DNA from: Desulfovibrionaceae bacterium
GTDB taxonomy: Bacteria > Pseudomonadota > Gammaproteobacteria > Burkholderiales > Burkholderiaceae_C
Length of the DNA: 19,554 nt
Direction of reading: 5' to 3'
NCBI GenBank assembly: GCA_009778355.1
Contig: WRJY01000327.1
Location: 1 to 19,554 of the forward strand
The notes under the pieces were generated by a model. The model saw only the letters and a program-made list of their open reading frames with translations. It was not told the DNA's origin and made no database searches. A program made the position numbers and the translations under genes. This document shows positions 7,438 to 14,648 of this stretch, piece by piece; the stretch's first letter is position 1; every line of letters starts with the position of its first letter.

Positions 7438-9846
7438 TCAATCCACCACCGTCAACTTGGCCACCGCCAGCGCCAGCCACTTGATGCCGTGGCGCGGAAA
7501 GTCGACCTGGGCGCGCGCGTCGGCGCTGGCGCCTTCGACGGCCAGCACGCGGCCTTCGCCGAATTTGTTGTGGAACACCTTGGCGCCCGCCGCGATGCCG
7601 TGGGCGGGCGCTTGTTTGGGCGCTAGCGCGGGCGCGGGCGGGGCGCTTGCTGCCGCCAGCATTTCGGGGTAGATCGCGCTGCGGCCCCAGGCGGGCTTGA
7701 GGCCGCCAGCGCCCATGCCGGCGGCCAGGCTGCCGGAGCCGCCTTGCCGGGGCGTGATCCATTTCAGGCATTCGTCCGGCAGTTCTTCGACGAAGCGGCT
7801 GCGCACGTTGTAGCGCGTCTGGCCGTGCAGCAGGCGGGTTTGCGCGTGGGTCAGGTACAGGCGCTTGCGCGCCCGCGTGATGGCGACGTACATCAGGCGG
7901 CGCTCTTCCTCCAGCCCGGCACGGTCGGTCATGGCGTTTTCGTGCGGGAACAGCCCTTCTTCCAGGCCGGTGATGAACACGGCGTCGAACTCCAGCCCCT
8001 TGGCGGCGTGCACGGTCATCAGTTGCACGGCGTCCTGGCCGGCCTGGGCCTGGTTGTCGCCCGCCTCCAGCGCGGCGTGGGTGAGGAAAGCGGCCAGCGG
8101 GCTGAGGGTTTCGCCGGTGGCGGCATCGACCGGCTGCGGCGGCTGCGGCAGCGGCTGATCGAGCATTGGCGCGCCGGGATCCAGCCCCTGGCTGGCGGGA
8201 CTTTGGGTGAGCGCCGCCGTTTCGTCCGCCGGCAGCGCGACGGCGTCGCGGCCAAAGCCTTCCTGGGTAACGAAGCTTTCGGCGGCGCTGGTCAACTCCT
8301 CCAGGTTCTCGATGCGGTCGGCGCCATCCTTGTCGGCGCGGTAGTGCTCCAGCAGGCCGCTGTCATCGAGCACCAGTTCGATGATTTCGCGCAGCGTGCG
8401 GCCCGCGGTCTGCTCGCGCAGCACATCGATTTTGGCCGCGAAGGCCGCCAGGTTGGCGCCGGCCTTGCCGCGCACCTGGGCCACGGCGGCGTACAGCGGC
8501 AGGCCGGCGGCGCGCGCCGCGTCCTGCAATTGCTCGATGGCGCGCGCGCCAATGCCGCGCGGCGGAAAGTTGACCACGCGCAGAAAGCTGGTGTCGTCGC
8601 GCGGGTTCTCCAGCAGGCGCAGATAGGCCAGCGCGTGCTTGATTTCGGCGCGCTCGAAAAAGCGCAGGCCGCCATACACGCGGTACGGCACGCCGGCGTT
8701 GAACAGTTGTGTTTCGATCACCCGGCTCTGCGCGTTGCTGCGGTACAGCACGGCGATCTGGCTGCGCGCCAGGCCATCGCCCTTGACGAGCTGGCGCAGT
8801 TCATCGACCACCCATTCTGCTTCGGCGAAATCACCCGGCGCTTCATGAACGCGCACCGGCTCGCCCGCATCCTGCGTGGTGCGCAGGTTCTTGCCCAGGC
8901 GGCTCTGGTTGTGACTGATGAGGGCGTTGGCCGCGTCGAGGATGTTGCCGTGGCTGCGGTAGTTTTGCTCCAGCTTGATCTGGCGCTGCACGCGGTACTC
9001 GCGCACGAAGTCGGCCATGTTACCCACGCGCGCGCCGCGAAAGGCGTAGATGCTCTGGTCGTCGTCGCCCACCGCCATGATCGCGCCGCCGCCGCTTTCA
9101 GCCGGCAGGCCGGCGATGATCTTGATCCAGGCGTATTGCAGGCGGTTGGTGTCCTGAAATTCGTCGATCAGAATGTGCCGGAAGCGCCGCCGGTAATGCA
9201 GGCGCACCTGCTCGTTGTCGCGCAGCAGTTCAAAGCTGCGCAGCATCAACTCGCCGAAGTCGGCCACGCCCTCGCGCTGGCACTGCTCTTCGTACAACTG
9301 GTAAATCTCGACCTTGCGGCGCGTTTCGGCGTCGCTGGCCGTCACGGCGGCGGGACGCAGGCCGTCCTCCTTGCAGCCGGCGATGAACCATTGCAACTGC
9401 CTGGGCGGGAAACGCTCCTCGTCGATGCCGAACTGCTTGACCAGCCGCTTGATGGCCGAGAGCTGGTCCTGCGCGTCCAGAATCTGAAACGCCTGCGGCA
9501 GATTCGCCAGCTTGTGGTGCGCGCGCAAAAAGCGGTTGCACAAGCCATGAAAGGTGCCGATCCACATGCCGCGCACACTCAAGGGCAGCATGGCGCTCAG
9601 GCGCGCGAGCATCTCCTTGGCCGCCTTGTTGGTGAACGTCACCGCCAGCACGCCGCCGGGCGAAACCTGGCCGGTTTGCAGCAGCCAGGCGATGCGGGTC
9701 GTGAGCACGCGCGTCTTGCCCGAACCCGCGCCCGCCAGAATCAGCGCGTGCTCCGGCGGCAAGGTAACCGCCGCCGCCTGCTCCGGATTCAGGCCCGCCA
9801 GCAGCGGCAAATCAGCGCTGACCGGCGCATTGGTTTGTGAAGACAT
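7438..9846 (-). CDS. uvrD: DNA helicase II
   Basis: This 802-residue superfamily 1A 3'-5' helicase acts in nucleotide excision and mismatch repair. Motifs in order are Q-motif (LNPEQAAAV), Walker A GAGSGKT (39-45), FTNKAAKEM, GTFHGLCNR, Walker B ILIDEFQDTN, GDDDQSIYAFRGA, LEQNYRS, LMTVHAAKGLEF and YVAITRARKRLYL. The C-terminal Tudor-like domain (GAKVFHNKFGEGRVLAVEG) is present. The ATG at 9846 (MSSQTNAP) is chosen. The frame is open to a TTG at 9930, but that extension overlaps a decayed tamB fragment and should not be taken as protein. A Pro/Ala/Gln-rich insert precedes the motif V region, as in other betaproteobacterial UvrD proteins. Confidence 0.97.
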   Translation of the reverse strand: MSSQTNAPVSADLPLLAGLNPEQAAAVTLPPEHALILAGAGSGKTRVLTTRIAWLLQTGQVSPGGVLAVTFTNKAAKEMLARLSAMLPLSVRGMWIGTFHGLCNRFLRAHHKLANLPQAFQILDAQDQLSAIKRLVKQFGIDEERFPPRQLQWFIAGCKEDGLRPAAVTASDAETRRKVEIYQLYEEQCQREGVADFGELMLRSFELLRDNEQVRLHYRRRFRHILIDEFQDTNRLQYAWIKIIAGLPAESGGGAIMAVGDDDQSIYAFRGARVGNMADFVREYRVQRQIKLEQNYRSHGNILDAANALISHNQSRLGKNLRTTQDAGEPVRVHEAPGDFAEAEWVVDELRQLVKGDGLARSQIAVLYRSNAQSRVIETQLFNAGVPYRVYGGLRFFERAEIKHALAYLRLLENPRDDTSFLRVVNFPPRGIGARAIEQLQDAARAAGLPLYAAVAQVRGKAGANLAAFAAKIDVLREQTAGRTLREIIELVLDDSGLLEHYRADKDGADRIENLEELTSAAESFVTQEGFGRDAVALPADETAALTQSPASQGLDPGAPMLDQPLPQPPQPVDAATGETLSPLAAFLTHAALEAGDNQAQAGQDAVQLMTVHAAKGLEFDAVFITGLEEGLFPHENAMTDRAGLEEERRLMYVAITRARKRLYLTHAQTRLLHGQTRYNVRSRFVEELPDECLKWITPRQGGSGSLAAGMGAGGLKPAWGRSAIYPEMLAAASAPPAPALAPKQAPAHGIAAGAKVFHNKFGEGRVLAVEGASADARAQVDFPRHGIKWLALAVAKLTVVD

Positions 9847-9912
9847 GCGGCGATTGTAGAAAGGCCCATCCCCATGAGCAGCAAAAAACGGGAGACGCAT
9901 CGCCACTGCGTC

Positions 9913-9978
9913 CAGCCGCACGCGCGGCAACAGGGCCCGTACCCATGACTCGGACGCCGACGCGCTGCCCGCTGGCGT
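9913..9978 (-). pseudogene. 66-bp decayed copy of an internal tamB segment
   Basis: Positions 9913-9978 align with 11241-11305 inside tamB, same orientation, with 5 substitutions (all transitions) and one extra base. The indel breaks the tamB frame: the minus strand reads ASGQRVGVRVMGTG in one frame and LPRVRLDA in another, against ASEQRVGAQVMGTA and LLPRVRLYS in TamB. Similarity stops on both sides. The copy sits upstream of uvrD, about 1.3 kb from the original and beyond the tamB 3' end, with the toxin-antitoxin pair between them. Confidence 0.8.
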
Positions 9979-10033
9979 TTCAAGTGATCGCTGCGGACGG
10001 CAGGATGCTGCCTGCCGCGCTTTGTTTCATCTC

Positions 10034-10083
10034 AGAGCCTGTTTATGATCTCAACAGGCCTGCTGAGATCGTAAACAGGCTCT
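10034..10083. repeat. 20-bp-stem palindromic element (REP/MITE-like hairpin)
   Basis: AGAGCCTGTTTATGATCTCA (10034-10053) and TGAGATCGTAAACAGGCTCT (10064-10083) pair at 19 of 20 positions around the 10-base loop ACAGGCCTGC, itself mostly palindromic. The right arm ends on the first base of the antitoxin stop codon. It has no T-run but could slow or end transcription of the toxin-antitoxin operon before uvrD. Its size and symmetry also fit a small miniature inverted-repeat or REP element. Confidence 0.75.
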
Positions 10084-10325
10084 CAGCGTTCGTCCCCCGG
10101 CAACGGCGCAACGTCGTCAGGGACTTGGTCAAGCATGGTGCGCAGCTTGTCCAGATTGCCGCGTGCGGCACGCGCCTGAAAGAAAGCCGTCGAGGTTTCA
10201 AGCGCGGAGACTTTTTCCGCAACGGCCAGCGCGATGAACTGGTTCAACGAAGTGTTGTCCTGCTCGGCCAACGCACGAGCGCGTTGATGCAAAGAATCGG
10301 GCAGACGCAAGGCGAGTTGGCTCAT
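10083..10325 (-). CDS. Ribbon-helix-helix antitoxin
   Basis: This 80-residue protein has an N-terminal ribbon-helix-helix (QLALRLPDSLHQRARALAEQDNTSLNQFIALAVAEKV, about 3-39), as in HicB/Arc-like antitoxins. The variable C-terminal half would wrap the toxin. The ATG at 10325 has GGAG (complement of 10334-10337) 8 bases upstream and overlaps the toxin stop as ATGA. The in-frame GTG-type extension to 10352 is not used here. It is expected to bind and neutralise the PIN protein and, with it, to repress the operon at the AT-rich sites upstream of 10750. Gene order is toxin first, the reverse of most pairs. Confidence 0.85.
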   Translation of the reverse strand: MSQLALRLPDSLHQRARALAEQDNTSLNQFIALAVAEKVSALETSTAFFQARAARGNLDKLRTMLDQVPDDVAPLPGDER

Positions 10326-10750
10326 GGCGTTTTCTCCAGTCGGGCAAGGCATGCGGCGGGAAACAGCAAAGGCAGACGAAAGTTGTCGGCGGCAGGTTGA
10401 AAGTCACGCTGGTTGAACGTGACCAGTGCATCGACGCCCGCATTCAGCGCGGTTTCCAGAAATATCTCATCCTTGGGATCGCGCAGTTGTGGCCGCCACA
10501 GGTAATTCATGCTGACTGGCTCCACCAGAATGGACAAGGCGTCCAGAAAGAAATCGATTTCCTGATTCGACAAGCGGTGCATGTGTTGGATGTCCGGGCG
10601 TTTCAATACATCTTCGTATTCGAGCCACAGGGCCGGCGCGGCCACGATCTGCAAGCGTCGCGCCAGCACTTGACCCAACAGCGCATGAGACGCCCCCTGC
10701 CGGCTATGTAACCCTGCAACCAGAATGTTGGTATCCAAAACCACACGCAT
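10322..10750 (-). CDS. PIN-domain toxin (COG1569-like)
   Basis: This 142-residue PIN endoribonuclease-type protein has VVLDTN with Asp6, LEYEDVL with Glu44, DPKDEIFLETA with Asp91/Asp94, and VTFNQRDF with Asp116. These acidic residues should form the metal site. The RDPKDE...VTFNxRDF pattern is that of the COG1569 group of putative toxins. PIN toxins cut RNA and stop growth when the antitoxin is lost. The actual RNA target cannot be read from the sequence. It is translationally coupled to the antitoxin by a 4-base overlap. Confidence 0.9.
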   Translation of the reverse strand: MRVVLDTNILVAGLHSRQGASHALLGQVLARRLQIVAAPALWLEYEDVLKRPDIQHMHRLSNQEIDFFLDALSILVEPVSMNYLWRPQLRDPKDEIFLETALNAGVDALVTFNQRDFQPAADNFRLPLLFPAACLARLEKTP

Positions 10751-10781
10751 GATATCTTATACGATACTTTATATGATATCT
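10749..10781. promoter_or_regulatory. AT-rich operator/promoter of the PIN toxin-antitoxin operon
   Basis: The direct repeat ATGATATCT (10749-10757 and 10773-10781), each copy holding the palindrome GATATC, brackets a TATACGATAC / TTTATAT stretch immediately upstream of the toxin start. It is a strikingly A/T-rich island in a GC-rich region. The spacing of 24 bases (start to start) suits binding of two dimers of a ribbon-helix-helix antitoxin. Promoter elements read leftward probably overlap it. Confidence 0.55.
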
Positions 10782-10856
10782 CTTTACAAGACCGCCTTCA
10801 CGCAGAACGACCGTGAGGGATGGGGCGCGGTGTGCACGACATGGGGCGCACAGGCC

Positions 10857-13800
10857 CTAATCAAACGACAGCCGGTACACCAGGTCCACAGCCGCGTTTT
10901 CGTTGGTTTGGCTGCGCAACATCCAGCGGCGCGACAGTTCGTAGAAGATCAGCAGAGTGCCGCCGGCGCCGGACAGGCTGTGCTCGTAGGCGGCATACAG
11001 CCGGTCGGACAGGCGCTTGCCCAAAGTAACGCTGGCGTCGGCAAGGGTGCCGTCGCTGGCGCCGGAAAAGTTCAACTCGTCCAGCCCGAAGCGGGCGGCC
11101 AGGCCCTTGCCCTCGCGTCCGCCCAGCAGCGCCAACGCGGCCGATTGCAGCATGGCGGCCTCGGCGCCGGAGCTGGGCGCGGGGCGGCCCAGCAGCAGCC
11201 AAGCCAGGGTTTCGTTGTCGGGCAGTTCGGGTTGCGAGTACAGCCGCACGCGCGGCAGCAGGGCCGTGCCCATGACTTGGGCGCCGACGCGCTGCTCGCT
11301 GGCGTAGTTGGGGCGCACGGCGATGATGTCCAGCGCCGGGTTGCCGGCCTCGCCGGTAAAGACGATGCTGCCGCGGCTGATGACGAGGCGCTGGCCATAG
11401 GCGCGCACGCTGCCATCGACCGTGCGCACAGCGCCGGTCAGCCGAGGCATGGCGGTGATGGGGCCATCGGCGGCCAGCGTCAGCGCGCCGGCCAGCCGCG
11501 TGTCGATGCCCATGCCTTGCAGGCGGAAATCGTCGCCCAGGTCGATTTGCACGTTGGCGGCCACGCCGAGCGGGCTGCTCTGTGCAGCGGGTTGCGCCAC
11601 GGCATCGAGGGCGGGCTGGCCGCGCACGATGACGTCGCCCTCCAGACTGGGCGCGCTTTCGTCGGGCAGCGCGATGAGGGCGCGGTCCACGCGCAGGCGG
11701 CCATCGGCCTTGATCTGGCGGCCATCGAGCGCGGCCTGCGCATTGCCCGACACGGTGAGTTGCCGGTCGGCGCGGATGCTGGCGCGCAGCTTGTCCAGCG
11801 TGACGGCCAGGCGCGCCTGCGCGCGGCCTTCGATCCAGCCGGCATCGCCGCTGGCGCTCAGTGTGCCGCCGCCGTCCTGGCCGCCAGCGCCGTGCAGCAC
11901 GAACTCGTTGATCAGCAAGCGCACGCCATCCAGCCGCGCGCGCAGCCGTCCGCCGCCGAACTGCAAACCGTCCACCACCGAACGCAGCGCCAGGCCATCG
12001 GCGGCCAGCCTGCCCTGGGCCAGCGGCGCGGCGCGCGTGCCGCTGATGCGCATGTCGGCCTGCAACGCGCCGCGCAAGCGCCAGCCGGGCGGCGCCAGCG
12101 CCGACCAGGCCGACAGCCGCGGCAGCCGGGCGCGCAGCCAGCCCTGCAACGGCGCGTTTTCGGTCCAGGCCCAGCGTGTGCCGCCCGCGCCGCTTGGCGT
12201 GGCGCTCAGTTCGGTGCGCAGAGCGGCATCCACGGCGCCGGCGCGTTCGCTGTCCCACTTCAGTTGCAGGTTCAGCGCCGCTGCGGCGCTGGCCAGCGTC
12301 AGGCGCGCCTCGCGCAAACCGGCGGCCACGCGGGTCTGCACACCGGTCTGCGGGTCGGCGGCCAGCACCGTCAGATCGCCGCTGGCGCGCGCCAGACTGG
12401 CGTTGACGCGCAACTCGCGCCCCACGGTGATGTCCCAATCGCCGTTCAGCATCACGTCGCCGTTCAGGCCCGCATCGGCCAGCCGCGCGCCGGTCGCGCG
12501 CTCGACCCATTGCAGCGGCAGCCCGGTGATGCGGCCAGTGGTGGCCAGATCGCCCGCGCGCCAGCGCGCCGGGCCCCAGGCGACGATGGCTTGCGACGCC
12601 TGCTCCGGCGATGCGAGCGTGATCTCGCCCGCGCCCGCCTCGAAGCGTCCGCCGCCCTGGAGCGACCAGGCCAGAGGCACCGCGCCGCGCGTCGCCAGTT
12701 GCCACGCGCCTTCGCCCTGCGCCGCATCGCGCACGCTGGCCTGCAACGAGCCCAGCTCAAGACGCCAGCTCGATCGGGCCAGCGGCGCGCCGGGCGTGGC
12801 GCAGCCGCCGCTGGCGGCCAAGCGCAAATCGATCTGGCGCTGGCCTTGCGTCACCTGCCCGCCGAAGTCGATCCGCGCCTGGGCCAGCTTGCCCGCCACG
12901 GCAAGCTCCGAATTGCGCGCCTGGATTGGCGCCGCGCCGCCGGGCGCGCGCCAGTCCAGCCGCGGCACGGTCAAGCGGGCTTGCAGCGCGGGGTCGCGCC
13001 AGCCGCCGCGCCAATCCACGTCCAGCCTGGCGTGGCCATCGGCTTGCGCGCCGGCCAACGCGCCGCTGGCGCCCGGCAGTTTTTGCGCCCAGGCCAGCAG
13101 GCGCGCGGCGTCGCTGATGCGGGCGTGCAAGACGCCGCCGCCGCTGCCGGGCTGCAACTGGCCTTTAAGCGCCAGCGTGGCGCCGGGCGCGGTCAATGAC
13201 AGCTCGGCGCTGCCGCCGGGCGCGGCCCTTGACGAATCCGCGCCGCCGCTGACGCGCAGACTGGCCTGGCCGGTCAGTTCGGCCTCGCCGGCCAGCAGGC
13301 GCAGGCGATCCAGCGTCAGCAGGCCCTGATCCCAGCGGCCAACGGCCAGCAGTTCGCGCAGGGGCAGTTCATGCGCGGACGCTTGGGCGGGCCGCGCGCG
13401 CGCTTGCAGCGCGGCGTCAAACCCGATGTCAGTGCCCACGCCCGACAGCTTGACCCTGCCATCGACCGGCCCGGATGCCAGTTGCGTGTGCAGCTCGAAC
13501 GGGTTGACGCCTTCGATGCGCGCGTCGATTTGCCAGTTGCCTTGGCCGGCGGCCCAATGGCCGCTGGCTTCGAGCGCGCCGCTGCCCACGCGGGCGCTGA
13601 GGGCGCGCACGGTGGCCGCGCCATCGCCCCAAGTCAAGTCAGCCCGCAGGCTGCCGAGCGGCAGGCGGCGCTGGTTCCAGGGGCCGGATGCGGCGTTGGC
13701 AAGGTCGGCCCGCACCGCCCAGCTCGCCGGGCCGCTTGGCGGCAATGGCGTCAGGTCGATCTGGCCGGTCAGCGCCGTGCGCGGCGCATCGGGCCACAAC

Positions 13801-14648
13801 GCACCGGCGTCGAGCGCACGCACGCGGGCGTGCGCCTCGGGCAGCGGTTGCGCGGCCCAGGCGGTGATGCGGGCGCTGGCATGGGCTTCGGGCGGATCGG
13901 CAGTGGCAGCGGCAGCCCCTGCCGGGTCAGCGCGCAAATCAATCTGCGCACGCAAATCATCGAGCGGGCCTTGCAGCGTGGCCTGCACGGCGAGCGGCAC
14001 GAGATCAATGCCGCCCGGCGCCGGCGGGGTCACTACTTCACCGTTCAGCGCCAGTTCCACGCTGACCGGCGCGTGCGCGGTGAGCGTGGCGCGCGCGCGG
14101 TACAGACCGCCTTCGACGCGCGCGCGATCCAGCGCCAGCAGGTAACGCGCGCCGTCGTAGTCCAGATGACCGGTCACGTCGTGTGCGGCATGGGACGGCG
14201 GGCCGGCCCAGCGCAGTTCGCCGATGGTGAACTGCCTCACTTGCAGACCAAGCGGCAGCGCCAACGACTGCGGCGGACCGGCAGAAGGCGCGTCATTGCT
14301 CGAACTGCGGTGGTCGATCTCGATGCGGCTGGCACTGAAATGGTCGATGCGCAGCGCGGCGGGCGTCCAGCGCAGTTCGGCGTCTTGCACCTCCACGCGC
14401 AGGCCATCGCTCTCCCACGTCAGGCGGCGCGCTTTGCCAGCGCCGCGCAGCTTGCCGGTGACGCCCTCGGCGACGATGGGCTGCACGGCACTGACCCAGC
14501 GCAACGCGGTGGCCAGCGAACCTTCAGTGCCGGCCCACAACCAGGCCCCGGCCAGCGCCAGCAGCAACGCCAGCGCCAGATCGGCCAACAGCCAGGCCAA
14601 CAGGCGCGGCCAGCGTCCGCGGCGCGGCGGCGGATTGTGCTGCTTCAT
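10857..14648 (-). CDS. tamB: Translocation and assembly module protein TamB
   Basis: This 1263-residue AsmA-like inner-membrane-anchored protein spans the periplasm as a beta-helical groove. It works with TamA in outer-membrane protein insertion and phospholipid transport. A single N-terminal transmembrane segment (LLAWLLADLALALLLALAGAWLW, about 15-38) follows a basic start. A very long beta-rich repeat region comes next, and a DUF490 C-terminus with YASEQRVGAQVMGTALLPRVRLYSQPELPDNETLAWLL and the end NAAVDLVYRLSFD. The ATG at 14648 shares one base with the tamA stop (TGATG), so translation is coupled. The frame is open further upstream to 15764 antisense-free, but this is a shadow of tamA. 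Length is close to E. coli TamB (1259). Confidence 0.95.
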   Translation of the reverse strand: MKQHNPPPRRGRWPRLLAWLLADLALALLLALAGAWLWAGTEGSLATALRWVSAVQPIVAEGVTGKLRGAGKARRLTWESDGLRVEVQDAELRWTPAALRIDHFSASRIEIDHRSSSNDAPSAGPPQSLALPLGLQVRQFTIGELRWAGPPSHAAHDVTGHLDYDGARYLLALDRARVEGGLYRARATLTAHAPVSVELALNGEVVTPPAPGGIDLVPLAVQATLQGPLDDLRAQIDLRADPAGAAAATADPPEAHASARITAWAAQPLPEAHARVRALDAGALWPDAPRTALTGQIDLTPLPPSGPASWAVRADLANAASGPWNQRRLPLGSLRADLTWGDGAATVRALSARVGSGALEASGHWAAGQGNWQIDARIEGVNPFELHTQLASGPVDGRVKLSGVGTDIGFDAALQARARPAQASAHELPLRELLAVGRWDQGLLTLDRLRLLAGEAELTGQASLRVSGGADSSRAAPGGSAELSLTAPGATLALKGQLQPGSGGGVLHARISDAARLLAWAQKLPGASGALAGAQADGHARLDVDWRGGWRDPALQARLTVPRLDWRAPGGAAPIQARNSELAVAGKLAQARIDFGGQVTQGQRQIDLRLAASGGCATPGAPLARSSWRLELGSLQASVRDAAQGEGAWQLATRGAVPLAWSLQGGGRFEAGAGEITLASPEQASQAIVAWGPARWRAGDLATTGRITGLPLQWVERATGARLADAGLNGDVMLNGDWDITVGRELRVNASLARASGDLTVLAADPQTGVQTRVAAGLREARLTLASAAAALNLQLKWDSERAGAVDAALRTELSATPSGAGGTRWAWTENAPLQGWLRARLPRLSAWSALAPPGWRLRGALQADMRISGTRAAPLAQGRLAADGLALRSVVDGLQFGGGRLRARLDGVRLLINEFVLHGAGGQDGGGTLSASGDAGWIEGRAQARLAVTLDKLRASIRADRQLTVSGNAQAALDGRQIKADGRLRVDRALIALPDESAPSLEGDVIVRGQPALDAVAQPAAQSSPLGVAANVQIDLGDDFRLQGMGIDTRLAGALTLAADGPITAMPRLTGAVRTVDGSVRAYGQRLVISRGSIVFTGEAGNPALDIIAVRPNYASEQRVGAQVMGTALLPRVRLYSQPELPDNETLAWLLLGRPAPSSGAEAAMLQSAALALLGGREGKGLAARFGLDELNFSGASDGTLADASVTLGKRLSDRLYAAYEHSLSGAGGTLLIFYELSRRWMLRSQTNENAAVDLVYRLSFD

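Noticed and set aside
7744..9840. 698-codon plus-strand frame antisense to uvrD
   Set aside because: Shadow of a GC-rich gene. All SF1 helicase motifs are on the minus strand.
9847..9930. N-terminal extension of UvrD (MPRVRLDAVAM...)
   Set aside because: It uses a TTG start and overlaps the tamB fragment. The normal UvrD start is at 9846.
10725..13329. Long plus-strand open frames antisense to tamB (824 and 635 codons)
   Set aside because: They mirror tamB codon bias, are Ala/Arg/Gln/Pro-rich low-complexity, have no ribosome site and match no family. TamB on the other strand is unmistakable.
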